56,080 nt of DNA, from NCBI RefSeq assembly GCF_001044255.1, contig NZ_JYNX01000020.1:1-56080 (forward strand), read 5' to 3'. The translations under genes and the position numbers were made by a program. This DNA is from Mycolicibacterium chubuense (GTDB lineage: Bacteria > Actinomycetota > Actinomycetes > Mycobacteriales > Mycobacteriaceae). Of the stretch, positions 23,094 to 35,477 are shown piece after piece (the first letter of the stretch is position 1; every line of letters begins with the position of its first letter). Below the pieces are notes generated by a model that was given only the letters and a program-made list of their open reading frames with translations, was not told the origin of the DNA and made no database searches.

Positions 23094-24626
23094 CTACGTC
23101 GACCGCCGGCGCACGCCGACCTGATCGCTCTCGAGAGCGAACACCTGGAGGGGTGCCGACTTTCCTTTCAGTACATGAAAGCCGCGGTCGGTCAGCCCGG
23201 ACGGCCGGGTGGCCATCGCGTCGACGCACTGCTGGGTGAGCAGGATGCCGTCCCCGGTGGTCTTGGTCAGTTGCTCCACGCGGGATGCGACGTTCGTCGT
23301 GTCGCCGATGACCGCGAACTCGAGATGGCCGCCTGCGCCGATGGTCCCGGCAATCACCACCCCTGAGTTGATCCCGATGCCGATCCGCATCCCGCTGCCG
23401 AAGCGGTCGGCGACGAGACGCTGGATCACGAGAGCGGCGGACACGGCGGCGTCGGCGTGATCGGCGATCTCGTTGGGTGCGCCGAACACCGCCATCGTGC
23501 CGTCGCCGAGGAACTTGTTGATGTGCCCGCCGGCGTCGACGACGGCGGGGACGACGATCTCGAACAGCGCGTTGAGCCGAGCGACGGTGTCCTCGGCGGT
23601 GTTGACTTCGGCGAACGCGGTGAAGTCGCGGATATCGAGGAACATGACGCTGACCTCGCGGCGTTCGCCGGTGAATGCATCGTCGCCCTGTTCGAGAAGC
23701 CGCGCCGACAAAGCCGGATCCACGTAGTTTCCGAAAGCCGCGTGGAGTCGTTGTCGCTCAGCCAAACCTGCCTGCATGCGATTGAACGACGCCGCAAGCG
23801 CACCCAGATCGTCGTCCTGGACCACCGGCAGCCGTTGGCTGTAATCCCCCGCCGCAACGCGCTCGGTGCCCCTCGCGAGGTCGCGTATCGGTAAGAACGA
23901 CTGGGAGGATGCCGCGCCGACGGTGATCGGAACCGCGAAGCCGACCGTCATCCCAGCGCCGACCAGGACGGCGAGTGCGGGTTCCGGAGCGGCCCGAAGA
24001 ATCACCGCCCCCAATATCGCACCGGATATCGCGTTCCCGAACACGGCCGCGAGCAGGGCCATGTTCGACCAGGCGGCGAAACTCGGCCGTGAGCGGGGCA
24101 GCGAGTCACCGATTTCGCTGTCGCCAACGATGTCGATCCTGACCGGTCGCATCGCGCCCTCCAGGAAGCTGCGTGCACCGACCAGTTGGGCGCCGGCGCC
24201 GACGGCGACACCCAGGATCGCCCACTGCGCCAGTCGTGACGCGCCGGCCCCGGCACTTGTCCCGACGGCGATCGCGGTAGCGGCCATCGCGAGACCGGTG
24301 GCGACCACGGTCCGGGTCACGGTCTGCCGAGCCCAGCTGTAGGTGGCTGTCAGTGCACTTCGGCGATCGACCTCCTGGCCTGCGGCCCACCGTTCCACGA
24401 CACGTATTGCGCCCAGGCCGGGCAGGATGTTGACGAACGTCATCACCGGCACGGCGATCGCCACGATCACGGCGGCCGCGACATAGCGATCGGATTCTTC
24501 GAAAGCGACGATCGCGAACGCCGACAGGAGAAAGACCGCGACGCCGATGCCGCACGCGACTGCGTAGACCACCCAGGAGTATCTCGTCGCGCAGTACTTC
24601 CAAGCCCACTGCCAGATGCGGTCCAT
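23094..24626 (-). CDS. membrane-bound class III adenylate/guanylate cyclase with HAMP domain
   Basis: 510 residues. About 260 residues carry six hydrophobic spans in two groups, then a HAMP domain (LARGTERVAAGDYSQRLPVVQDDDLGAL) and a cyclase homology domain. The metal-binding Asp residues lie in MFLDIRDFTAFAE and FLGDGTMAVFG; the substrate-defining Lys is in HINKFLGD, and the VIGDTTNVASRVEQLT transition-state segment is intact. This layout matches the Rv1318c-Rv1320c and Rv3645 cyclases of M. tuberculosis. It probably makes cAMP in response to a membrane signal. TAACCT six bases before the ATG suggests a leaderless transcript. Confidence 0.92.
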   Translation of the reverse strand: MDRIWQWAWKYCATRYSWVVYAVACGIGVAVFLLSAFAIVAFEESDRYVAAAVIVAIAVPVMTFVNILPGLGAIRVVERWAAGQEVDRRSALTATYSWARQTVTRTVVATGLAMAATAIAVGTSAGAGASRLAQWAILGVAVGAGAQLVGARSFLEGAMRPVRIDIVGDSEIGDSLPRSRPSFAAWSNMALLAAVFGNAISGAILGAVILRAAPEPALAVLVGAGMTVGFAVPITVGAASSQSFLPIRDLARGTERVAAGDYSQRLPVVQDDDLGALAASFNRMQAGLAERQRLHAAFGNYVDPALSARLLEQGDDAFTGERREVSVMFLDIRDFTAFAEVNTAEDTVARLNALFEIVVPAVVDAGGHINKFLGDGTMAVFGAPNEIADHADAAVSAALVIQRLVADRFGSGMRIGIGINSGVVIAGTIGAGGHLEFAVIGDTTNVASRVEQLTKTTGDGILLTQQCVDAMATRPSGLTDRGFHVLKGKSAPLQVFALESDQVGVRRRST

Positions 24627-24632
24627 GCCGGG

Positions 24633-24638
24633 AGGTTA
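24633..24638 (-). promoter_or_regulatory. -10 element TAACCT of the cyclase gene (leaderless)
   Basis: On the minus strand TAACCT is followed by CCCGGC and then the ATG at 24626. The spacing fits a leaderless start. The remaining 131-base divergent gap to 24757 shows no gene. Confidence 0.5.
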
Positions 24639-24745
24639 GAGTGCTGCCCCCACCGTCATCGGCGTTTCGGGGGCCTCGGTGAGACGGTGGTCGACGGCAT
24701 CCTGGCGAATATCCCCGTGCCGCCGACGCCCGAGCCGCGGTTGGC

Positions 24746-24751
24746 TAGCCT
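24746..24751 (+). promoter_or_regulatory. -10 element TAGCCT of the acyl-CoA ligase gene (leaderless)
   Basis: TAGCCT is followed by GGCCGC and then ATG 24758. No Shine-Dalgarno sequence is present, so leaderless initiation is likely. Confidence 0.5.
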
Positions 24752-24757
24752 GGCCGC

Positions 24758-26399
<1,642 letters not shown>

Positions 26400-26410
<11 letters not shown>

Positions 26411-27269
26411 CCTGTGCCGAGACTTTCTGGGAGATCTCCTCGACGGTCCACGGCGGCGCGTCGTGGTGATCCCGGTAGGCGACGATCGACGGGATAGGAC
26501 GATCGAAGCGGCCGACGAATCCGCCTGCGGCGATGAAGATCTGGCCGGTGACGTCGGCAGCCAGATCACTGACCAGATGGGCGTAGGTGGGCGCCGCGTA
26601 CTCCGGCGGCGCGGCGTCCAGGGCGCCCTGCATGCTGACGTCGTCGAGTAGGCCGCGGCGGTTCAAGGCGGCGATGTGCGCTTCGTACTCGGGCCCGGTG
26701 GACAGCCGGGTCTTCGCGCCGGGGCACACCACATTGGCGCGCACCCCGTGTTCGGCGAGTTCGGCGGCGATGGCCAGCGTCAGACCGTTGACCGCGCCCT
26801 TGCCCGCCGGATACCCGGTGCCGCCGTAGTCCCCGAGGAACGCGAACGAGCTGGTGTTGACTATTGCGCCCGTTCCCTGTTTCGCCATCAACGGCGCTGC
26901 GGCGCGGCAGGTCTGGAACACCGTGCCCAGGTGCGCGTCGATCAGGTCCTGGAACTGTGCGGGGGTGATGGTCAGGATCGAGGAGCCGGTGGGCTCGGCG
27001 GTGCCGGCGCAGTTGACCAGGATGTCGATGTGGCCGAACTCGCGCACGCACACGTCGATCAGTGCGTCGGCGACCGCCGGGTCCGACGGCGAACCCGCAT
27101 GCCCGACCGCGCCGGAAATCCCCTGCGCCGCTTGCGCGACGGCGTCCGGGTCGCGTCCGTTGACCACGACACGGGCGCCCAGGTCGGCCAGCAACGTGGC
27201 CACCGCGAGTCCGACGCCCCGCGTGCCGCCCACCACGACCGCGCCGCGACCGGACAGCGGTGCGCTAAT
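26400..27269 (-). CDS. short-chain dehydrogenase with a probable ATT start codon
   Basis: About 289 residues. The reading frame begins ISAPLSGRGAVVVGGTRGVG, which is a normal SDR first strand and nucleotide-binding motif, and continues to NCAGTAEP, VNTSSFAFLG, the catalytic YPAGK and VTGQIFIAAGG. Between the in-frame TGA further upstream and this motif there is no ATG, GTG or TTG. ATT at 27269 has AGGGA six bases before it and overlaps the TAG of the upstream KSI-like gene, so rare AUU initiation with coupling is the best reading. The first conventional start, GTG 27236, would delete the first strand. A C-terminal extension (YRDHHDAPPWTVEEISQKV) follows. Confidence 0.75.
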
Positions 27270-27693
27270 CCGTGGTCCCTGCTTCGGAGAACGTCATCGC
27301 GTCCATGTTCCAGTAGCCGCGCAGGTTGGTGATCAGGCCGGCCGCGTCGACGCGGTAGGTGAACACCCCGCGAACCGTCGCGACGAAGCCGTTGGGGAAC
27401 GTGGTCTCCAGCACCAGGATGTAAGCGATCTCCGTCGGACTGCTGGACGGAAACGTCTCCTCGCACGTGACGCGCAGCCGGTTCGGCCCGATGTTGGCGT
27501 CGTAGAACGCGGCGAGCGCCTCCTTGCCGCGCACCCCGGTGCCGTCGGGATTGGTGACGGCCTCACCGATCGGGTCCTCGACGACGATGTCGTCGGCCAT
27601 CAGGGCGAGCCAGCCCTCCCGGTCGCCGCTCTGGACGCACTTCCACGACGCGCGGGACGCGGCGACGACGGGTGCGAGCTCGAGATCTGTCAT
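27265..27693 (-). CDS. SnoaL/NTF2-like ketosteroid-isomerase homologue (Rv0760c-like)
   Basis: 142 residues of the NTF2 fold (ASWKCVQSGDREGWLALMADDIVVEDPIG, then VRGKEALAAFYDANIG and FTYRVDAAGLITNLRGYWN). Position and length match Rv0760c of M. tuberculosis, described as a steroid-binding KSI homologue of uncertain activity. ATG 27693 follows AAGGAG by five bases; a GTG at 27699 is an alternative. Its stop overlaps the SDR gene by five bases. Confidence 0.85.
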   Translation of the reverse strand: MTDLELAPVVAASRASWKCVQSGDREGWLALMADDIVVEDPIGEAVTNPDGTGVRGKEALAAFYDANIGPNRLRVTCEETFPSSSPTEIAYILVLETTFPNGFVATVRGVFTYRVDAAGLITNLRGYWNMDAMTFSEAGTTD

Positions 27694-27726
27694 GCGCACT
27701 CCTTCAGCGACGACCTAGGCGCCGAA

Positions 27727-27775
27727 ATTGCATTCCAGCAGGGCTCTACTCGAACTTCCGCTGCCGGAATGCAAT
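27727..27775. repeat. 15-base inverted repeat between adhB and the KSI-like gene
   Basis: Left arm ATTGCATTCCAGCAG (27727-27741) and right arm CTGCCGGAATGCAAT (27761-27775) pair at 14 of 15 positions around a 19-base loop. There is no T-run. It could be a transcription terminator/attenuator for adhB, or two half-sites of an operator. Confidence 0.6.
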
Positions 27776-27794
27776 GTCGCGCGAAGGGTCGGGG

Positions 27795-28928
27795 TCAGCG
27801 GTCGGCGTCGGTGTAGCGGATCACGCCGCGGATGTTGCGGCCCTCCAGCATGTCCTTGTAGCCGTCGTTGATCTGCTCGAGCTTGTACTGCCGGGTCACC
27901 ATGTCATCGAGGTTGAGCCGGCCGGCCTTGTACATCGACAGCAGCTGGGGGATGTCGAAGTGCGGGTTGCCGCCGCCGAAGATGGTGCCCTGCAGGTTCT
28001 TCTGCAGCAGGGTGAGCATCGACAGGTTCAGCGTCACGTCGGAGCTGGCCATGTTCGCGACCGCGGTCACGACGCAGGTGCCGCCCTTGGCGGTGATGTT
28101 GAGGTAGTTGTCGATCTCTTCGCCCTTGAGCTCACCGGTGGTGATGATGGTCTTCGAGGCCATCCGGCCCTGGGTGACCTCGGCGACGCCCATCATGGCG
28201 CTGCCGATGTCGGGGTAGGCGTGCGTGGCACCGAACTTGAGCGCCTGATCGCGCTTCCACTCGACCGGGTCGATGGCGAAGATGTTGCGGGCGCCCGCAT
28301 TGAGCGCACCCTGCAGCGCACCCATGCCGACGCCGCCGATGCCGGCGATCACGACGTCGTCGCCTGGGCGGACGTTCGCGCTGCGCACCGCCGAGCCGTA
28401 GCCGGTGGTCACACCGCAGCCGACCAGGCAGGCCACCTCGAACGGGATGGACGGGTCGATCTTCACAACCGAGCTCTTGTGGACGACCATGTACGGGCTG
28501 AACGTGCCGAGCAGGGTCATCGGGATGACGGGGGTGCCGTCCTTGACCGCGTGGATGCGGTGGGTGTTGTCGGACACCGCGGTGCCCTGCAGCAGCATGG
28601 CGCCCAGATCGCAGAGGTTGCGCAGACCGGCCTGACAGGACGGGCAGGAACCACAGGACGGGATGAAGGAGAGCACGACGTGGTCACCCGGCTCGAGACC
28701 CTCGACGCCGGGGCCGACCTCGGTGACGATGCCGGCGCCCTCGTGGCCGCCCAGAACAGGGAAACCGGCCATCGGGATGTCGCCGGTGACCAGGTGGTGG
28801 TCGGAATGGCACATTCCGGACGCTTCCATCTGGATCTTGACCTCGTCCTTGACGGGGTCGCCGATCTCGATCTCCTCGATCGACCAGGGCTGATTGAACT
28901 CCCAGATCAGAGCGCCTTTGGTCTTCAT
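27795..28928 (-). CDS. adhB: zinc-dependent alcohol dehydrogenase AdhB (NDMA-dependent type)
   Basis: 377-residue medium-chain dehydrogenase. Catalytic zinc ligands lie in ASGMCHSDHH and GGHEGAGIV; the structural zinc site is CGSCPSCQAGLRNLC; the coenzyme fold has GIGGVGMGALQGA. The sequence agrees with Rv0761c (AdhB) and with the NDMA-dependent alcohol dehydrogenase group, whose members are associated with the mycofactocin redox cofactor and tightly bound nicotinamide. AGGAGAT precedes ATG 28928. The upstream region contains a perfect ACTAGAG-G-CTCTAGT palindrome. Confidence 0.93.
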   Translation of the reverse strand: MKTKGALIWEFNQPWSIEEIEIGDPVKDEVKIQMEASGMCHSDHHLVTGDIPMAGFPVLGGHEGAGIVTEVGPGVEGLEPGDHVVLSFIPSCGSCPSCQAGLRNLCDLGAMLLQGTAVSDNTHRIHAVKDGTPVIPMTLLGTFSPYMVVHKSSVVKIDPSIPFEVACLVGCGVTTGYGSAVRSANVRPGDDVVIAGIGGVGMGALQGALNAGARNIFAIDPVEWKRDQALKFGATHAYPDIGSAMMGVAEVTQGRMASKTIITTGELKGEEIDNYLNITAKGGTCVVTAVANMASSDVTLNLSMLTLLQKNLQGTIFGGGNPHFDIPQLLSMYKAGRLNLDDMVTRQYKLEQINDGYKDMLEGRNIRGVIRYTDADR

Positions 28929-28963
28929 ATCTCCTGCTTTCCGACGGGTGCCTCTGTCACCAC

Positions 28964-28978
28964 ACTAGAGGCTCTAGT
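28964..28978 (-). promoter_or_regulatory. 15-base palindrome ACTAGAG-G-CTCTAGT upstream of adhB
   Basis: Perfect seven-base arms around one central base, 35 bases before the adhB start. It contains two CTAG tetranucleotides, which are rare in such GC-rich DNA. It does not fit the KstR consensus. An operator for an unknown regulator is inferred. Confidence 0.5.
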
Positions 28979-28985
28979 TAGCCAC

Positions 28986-29021
28986 ATCACACCGCCCCCA
29001 AGCAACCGCTTGGTGGTGTGA

Positions 29022-29022
<1 letters not shown>
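28986..29022 (-). terminator. hairpin terminator after the Rv0762c-like gene
   Basis: Outer arms ATCACACC (28986-28993) and GGTGTGAT (29015-29022), inner arms CCAAGC (28998-29003) and GCTTGG (29008-29013), loop AACC. The right arm touches the stop codon of the Rv0762c-like gene. It would end the cyp123-cyp51 operon before adhB. Confidence 0.65.
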
Positions 29023-31171
<2,149 letters not shown>

Positions 31172-31175
<4 letters not shown>

Positions 31176-31996
31176 GAATTCAGCGCTTCCTCGTCGACTT
31201 TGAGTTGCTGGCGTTCTTTCGTGTGCGCCAGGGGAGCCTCGGGTTGCAGTTCCATGTTCGCGATGAAGCCGCCGCGCGGCGTCTCGGCGACGAAGGTGAT
31301 CGCCCGGGCGAGGTCAGCGGCGCGCAGGAAGTAGTCGTGACGGGCCTGACCCCACTTGGCCCAGTCCTCGAGCGCGGGCCCGATCAGCTCGGCGGGAAGG
31401 CTCCAGCCCATCGAGGTCTTCGTGGGCCCGGGATGCACGATCGACGCGCGTACCCCGGTGCCTTCGAGTTCCATCTGGTAGTTGGTGACCATGGCGACCA
31501 GCGCGGCCTTCGCCGCGCCGTAGGCGCCCATGTGCGGCCTCTGGCGCAGTGCCACATCGGATCCCACGAAGATCAGGTCTCCGCGTTGGCGTTCGATCAT
31601 GCCGGGCAGCACCGCGGTGGCGACACGGTTGGCGCCGATGAGGTGGATCTGGACCTGGGACTCGAACTGCTCGGTGCTGATCGCGTCGAGCTTGCCGAAG
31701 TAGGTGTCGCCGGCGCCGGCGACGAGCACCTCGATGTCGCCGAGTTCGGCGGTGGTCTGCTCGACGCAGGCCTTCACCGAGTCGGGGTCGGTGACGTCGA
31801 GGTGCACCGCGATGGCCTCGCCCCCGTCGGCGCGGATCTGTTCGACGATCTCCTGGCACTTCTCCACCCGTCGGGCACCGAGGGCGACCGGAAACCCGTG
31901 CGCGGCGAGGTCGACGGCGGTGGCCGCGCCGATGCCGGAGGACGCTCCGGCGATCAGGGCGGGCCTGCGGTCGGGAAGGGGATCGAATCGCGGCAT
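31172..31996 (-). CDS. short-chain dehydrogenase (Rv0765c-like)
   Basis: 274 residues with IAGASSGIGAATA at the N-terminus, AGAGDTYFG, Ser in IFVGSDVA, and the catalytic pair YGAAK. It lies between cyp123 and cyp51 in one operon, with a 12-base gap behind cyp123 and a four-base overlap onto cyp51. Oxidation or reduction of a hydroxylated lipid made by one of the P450s is likely; the substrate is not known. Confidence 0.9.
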
Positions 31997-32008
31997 GCGA
32001 CAGGCCTT

Positions 32009-33217
32009 TCAGCGCACTTTCACGTGGATGGGCAGATGGGCGAACCCGCGGACGTTGCTCGAGTGCACGCGGACGGCGTTGGCCTCGTCCACCTCGTAGC
32101 CACGGATTCGGGTGAACAGTTCGGCCAGCGCCACCCGGGCTTCCATCCGGGCGAGGTGCGCGCCGAGACAGAAGTGCGCGCCGCTGCCGAAGCTCATCAG
32201 CTTCGAGCCGATCTCGCGTCCGATGACGTAGTCGTCGGGGTCGTCGAAGACGCGTTCGTCGCGGTGTGCCGAACCGGGCAGCAGCAACAGCACCTCCCCG
32301 TCGGGGATCACGGTGTCATAGAGGGTGAGCTCACCGACGACGGTGCGGGCGAGGATTTGGCTGGACGTGTCGTAGCGCAGCGTCTCCTCGACCCACAGCG
32401 GCACCCGGCTCGGATCGTCGTACACCGGGGTGAGCTGATCCGGATTGCGGTGGCCCCAGAAGGCGGCATTGGCAAGGAGTTTGGTGGTCGTCTCGTTGCC
32501 GGCGATCACCATCAGGAACATGAAGCCCAGGATCTCGTCGTCGGTGAGGCGGTCCCCGTCGATCTCGGCTTCGAGCAGCGCCGAGGTCAGGTCGTCGGTG
32601 AGCGCGGCACGGCGCTCGGCCACCATGTTCTGGTAGTAAACGATCAGGTTGAGCGAGGCCTCGACCGCCGCGGGCGGGACATCGGTGACCCCTTCGTCGC
32701 GGTGCATCACGCCGTCGGCCCAGGCGCGGACCTGCGCGCGATCGGCCTGGGGAACCCCCATCAGTTCGGAGATGACGTCCATCGGCAGCTTGCCGGCGAA
32801 TTCGTCGACGTAGTCCACGGTTTCGCCGTCCGCGGCCATCTCGAGCAGGGTGTCGAGGTGCGCGACGGCGATCTCGGTGACCCGGGGTTCCAGCTCGCGG
32901 ATCCGGCGTGGAGTGAAGCCCTTGGAGACCAGGGTGCGCAGGCGCAGGTGGGCAGGATCGTCCATCGCCAGGAACGACATCGTCTTCGACGCGTGCGGGC
33001 CGCGGGACGCCGGGTCGAGCGACACCCCGAACTTGTTGGACAGCGTTGTGCTGTTGCGGAATCCGGTCAACACGTCCCGGTGCCGCGACAACGCCCAGAA
33101 GCCCAGATCCGGGTTGTGATACAGCGGGGCCTCGTCGCGCAACCGCTGGTAGTACGGGTACGGATCTTCGTGGAAGTCGTAGTCGTACGGGTCGAGCAGG
33201 ATCTCGCTCGTGGTCAT
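32009..33217 (-). CDS. cyp123: cytochrome P450 CYP123
   Basis: 402 residues with the I-helix motif MVIAGNETTTKLLANA, ETLR as ExxR, and the heme loop SFGSGAHFCLGAHLARMEAR. Placement between the TetR gene and the Rv0765c-like SDR matches cyp123 (Rv0766c). The ATG overlaps the TetR stop as ATGA, so repression by that regulator probably covers the P450 operon. The natural substrate is unknown. Confidence 0.92.
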   Translation of the reverse strand: MTTSEILLDPYDYDFHEDPYPYYQRLRDEAPLYHNPDLGFWALSRHRDVLTGFRNSTTLSNKFGVSLDPASRGPHASKTMSFLAMDDPAHLRLRTLVSKGFTPRRIRELEPRVTEIAVAHLDTLLEMAADGETVDYVDEFAGKLPMDVISELMGVPQADRAQVRAWADGVMHRDEGVTDVPPAAVEASLNLIVYYQNMVAERRAALTDDLTSALLEAEIDGDRLTDDEILGFMFLMVIAGNETTTKLLANAAFWGHRNPDQLTPVYDDPSRVPLWVEETLRYDTSSQILARTVVGELTLYDTVIPDGEVLLLLPGSAHRDERVFDDPDDYVIGREIGSKLMSFGSGAHFCLGAHLARMEARVALAELFTRIRGYEVDEANAVRVHSSNVRGFAHLPIHVKVR

Positions 33218-33810
33218 TTCTCGTCTCCGACGATGAGGCCCACCACGTAGCTGAGGCGGTCGGCGATCTGGTGGTAGGTGAACGCGCCGCTGCCCGCGTT
33301 GACCAGCGCGCCGAAGAACGTCATCTCCAGCGCGGCCAGGGTGCGGGGATCGGCGTCGGGGCCTACGGCCGAGCGGATGCGCCGGTGGATCTCGCCGCCG
33401 ATGCGTTCGCGCACGGCGCGCACCGCCGGATCGTTGCCGGACAGCAGGGCCGTGGTGCAGGCGGCCGCCACCTCGGGTTCGTCGGCCACCGTCAGAGCCA
33501 TGCTGCGCAGCGTCTTCTCGACCCGGTTGGTGGTGCTGTCGTTGACATCGGTGAAGTACTCCACCTGCTGTACGAGATCCAGGTAGATCTCGGCGATCAG
33601 GTGGTTCTTCGACGAGAAGTAGGTGTAGGCGGTCGCCGGTGCGACCTTCGCCCGGGCCGCCACCGCGCGCACGGTCAGTTCCGCGTAGGACGATTCGCGC
33701 AGCATCTGCAGGCCGGCGTCGAGCACCTTGCGGAACGTCTCTTCCTGCCGCCGGTTGCGGCGCGCCGACCGGTCGGCCTCGGTGATCGCGGCAGCGGCAT
33801 CACTGGACAC
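33214..33810 (-). CDS. TetR-family regulator of the cyp123-cyp51 and aldA operons (Rv0767c-like)
   Basis: 198 residues. The N-terminal helix-turn-helix domain reads ELTVRAVAARAKVAPATAYTYFSSKNHLIAEI; the ligand-binding half is helical, with a C-terminal MTFFGALVNAGSGAFTYHQIADRLSYVV. GTG 33810 is the only suitable start after the HTH frame opens, and it sits inside an inverted repeat, TGGACA-CA-TGTCCA; a second copy precedes aldA. This suggests the protein represses both its own operon and the divergent aldA operon. Confidence 0.9.
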   Translation of the reverse strand: MSSDAAAAITEADRSARRNRRQEETFRKVLDAGLQMLRESSYAELTVRAVAARAKVAPATAYTYFSSKNHLIAEIYLDLVQQVEYFTDVNDSTTNRVEKTLRSMALTVADEPEVAAACTTALLSGNDPAVRAVRERIGGEIHRRIRSAVGPDADPRTLAALEMTFFGALVNAGSGAFTYHQIADRLSYVVGLIVGDEK

Positions 33811-33817
33811 ATGTCCA
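33804..33817. promoter_or_regulatory. TetR operator 1: TGGACA-CA-TGTCCA
   Basis: Six-base inverted arms around two bases, spanning the GTG start codon of the TetR gene. The same arms recur at 33949-33962. Confidence 0.65.
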
Positions 33818-33948
33818 ACGTATCCGACGCCGTGCTCGCCAGGCAAGCGGTTGGGCAAAGAGCCTGCTGCGAGCGGTGAATGGATGGAGCGACGCAGCCA
33901 CTCTTGCCTGTCGAGCTGGGCGCGGGCTATGGTGCGACAGACATATTC

Positions 33949-33962
33949 CGGACAACTGTCCA
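33949..33962. promoter_or_regulatory. TetR operator 2: CGGACA-AC-TGTCCA
   Basis: Five of the six arm positions pair, with the same N2 spacer as operator 1. It is 22 bases before the aldA start, where it would block initiation of aldA transcription. The 174-base stretch 33811-33984 otherwise has no gene. Confidence 0.65.
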
Positions 33963-33984
33963 GGGACGCAGACAGGGAGGTCGG

Positions 33985-35451
33985 ATGGGAATCCTGGCCG
34001 ATCGCGAGAGCAGACTGCTCATCGACGGCACGCTCGTCGCGGGAAGCGCGGGAACCTTCCCCACGGTGAACCCGGCGACCGAGGAGACGCTCGGGGTGGC
34101 CGCGGACGCGAGCGCCGAGGACATGTCTGCGGCCATCGCCGCGGCGCGCCGGGCGTTCGACGAGACCGGCTGGTCGACCGACACCGCGCTGCGGGTCCGG
34201 TGCATCCGCCAGCTGCAGCAGGCCATGCGCGACCACGTCGACGAACTGCGCGAGCTGACGATCGCCGAGGTGGGCGCGCCCCGGATGCTGACCGCCGCAG
34301 CTCAGCTCGAAGGACCGGTCGAGGACCTGAGCTTCTGCGCGGACACCGCCGAGTCGTACTCGTGGTCCACCGACCTCGGCATCGCGGCGCCGATGGGCAT
34401 CAAGACACGGCGCACTGTCGCCCGGGAGGCCATCGGTGTCGTCGGCGCCATCACGCCCTGGAACTTCCCGCACCAGATCAACCTCGCGAAGATCGGGCCG
34501 GCGCTGGCGGCGGGAAACACGCTGGTGCTCAAGCCCGCTCCCGACACCCCCTGGGCCGCAGCGATTCTCGGCGAGTTGATCACCGAGCACACCGACTTCC
34601 CGGCCGGCGTCGTCAACATCGTCACCTCCAGTGATCACGGGGTGGGTGCGCTGCTCTCACAGGATGCCCGGGTGGACATGGTGTCGTTCACCGGTTCCAC
34701 CAACACCGGCCGCGCGGTGATGGCCGACAGCGCCGCCACCCTGAAGAAGGTGTTCCTCGAACTCGGTGGCAAGTCGGCGTTCCTCGTGCTCGACGACGCC
34801 GACCTCGCCGGCGCGTGTGCAATGGCGGCGTTCACCGCCTCGATGCACGCCGGGCAGGGGTGCGCGATCACGACGCGACTCGTGGTGCCGCGCAACCACT
34901 ACGATGCGGCGGTGGAGGCCGCGGCGGCCACCATGGGCGGTCTCAAGCCCGGGGATCCGGACAAGCCGGGCACGATCTGCGGCCCGCTGATCTCGGAGCG
35001 GCAGCGCGAGCGGGTGCAGTCGTACCTCGATTCGGCCACGGCCGAGGGGGGCCGATTCGCCTGTGGCGGTGGCCGTCCCGCCGACCGGGACACCGGCTAT
35101 TTCATCGAGCCGACGGTGATCGCCGGGCTCGACAACACCGCCAAGGTGGCGCGCGAGGAGATCTTCGGTCCCGTACTGACGGTGATCGCGCACGATGGCG
35201 ACGACGACGCCGTGCGGATCGCCAACGACTCCCCGTACGGTCTGTCCGGCACGGTGTTCTCCGGTGACGAGGAGCGCGCCGCGGGGGTCGCGGCGCGGCT
35301 GCGGGTCGGCACGGTGAACGTCAACGGCGGCGTCTGGTATTCGGCCGACATGCCGTTCGGCGGCTACAAGCAGTCCGGCATCGGCCGGGAGATGGGGCTC
35401 GCCGGTTTCGAGGAATACCTCGAGATCAAGGCGATTGCCACGGCGATGTGA
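33985..35451 (+). CDS. aldA: aldehyde dehydrogenase AldA
   Basis: 488-residue NAD(P)-dependent aldehyde dehydrogenase. It shows the ITPWNFPHQINLAKIGPALAAGNT coenzyme segment, FTGSTNTGR, the general base Glu in LELGGKSAF, the nucleophile Cys in HAGQGCAI, and EEIFGPVL. ATG 33985 has GGGAGG six bases upstream; an open frame reaches back to 33880 but lacks a ribosome site. Position and length match Rv0768. It is the first gene of a five-gene operon that would oxidise aldehydes made from P450 or alcohol dehydrogenase products. Confidence 0.94.
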   Translation: MGILADRESRLLIDGTLVAGSAGTFPTVNPATEETLGVAADASAEDMSAAIAAARRAFDETGWSTDTALRVRCIRQLQQAMRDHVDELRELTIAEVGAPRMLTAAAQLEGPVEDLSFCADTAESYSWSTDLGIAAPMGIKTRRTVAREAIGVVGAITPWNFPHQINLAKIGPALAAGNTLVLKPAPDTPWAAAILGELITEHTDFPAGVVNIVTSSDHGVGALLSQDARVDMVSFTGSTNTGRAVMADSAATLKKVFLELGGKSAFLVLDDADLAGACAMAAFTASMHAGQGCAITTRLVVPRNHYDAAVEAAAATMGGLKPGDPDKPGTICGPLISERQRERVQSYLDSATAEGGRFACGGGRPADRDTGYFIEPTVIAGLDNTAKVAREEIFGPVLTVIAHDGDDDAVRIANDSPYGLSGTVFSGDEERAAGVAARLRVGTVNVNGGVWYSADMPFGGYKQSGIGREMGLAGFEEYLEIKAIATAM

Positions 35452-35477
35452 CATGCGAGCGAACTGAGGAGATGCCA

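Noticed and set aside
28964-28978. KstR box upstream of adhB
   Set aside because: ACTAGAGGCTCTAGT lacks the AAC-N2-GTT core and has an odd-numbered centre; it is a different palindrome.
33880-33984. N-terminal extension of AldA from ATG 33880
   Set aside because: It would translate through the promoter and TetR operator; ATG 33985 has a strong ribosome site and gives the family length.
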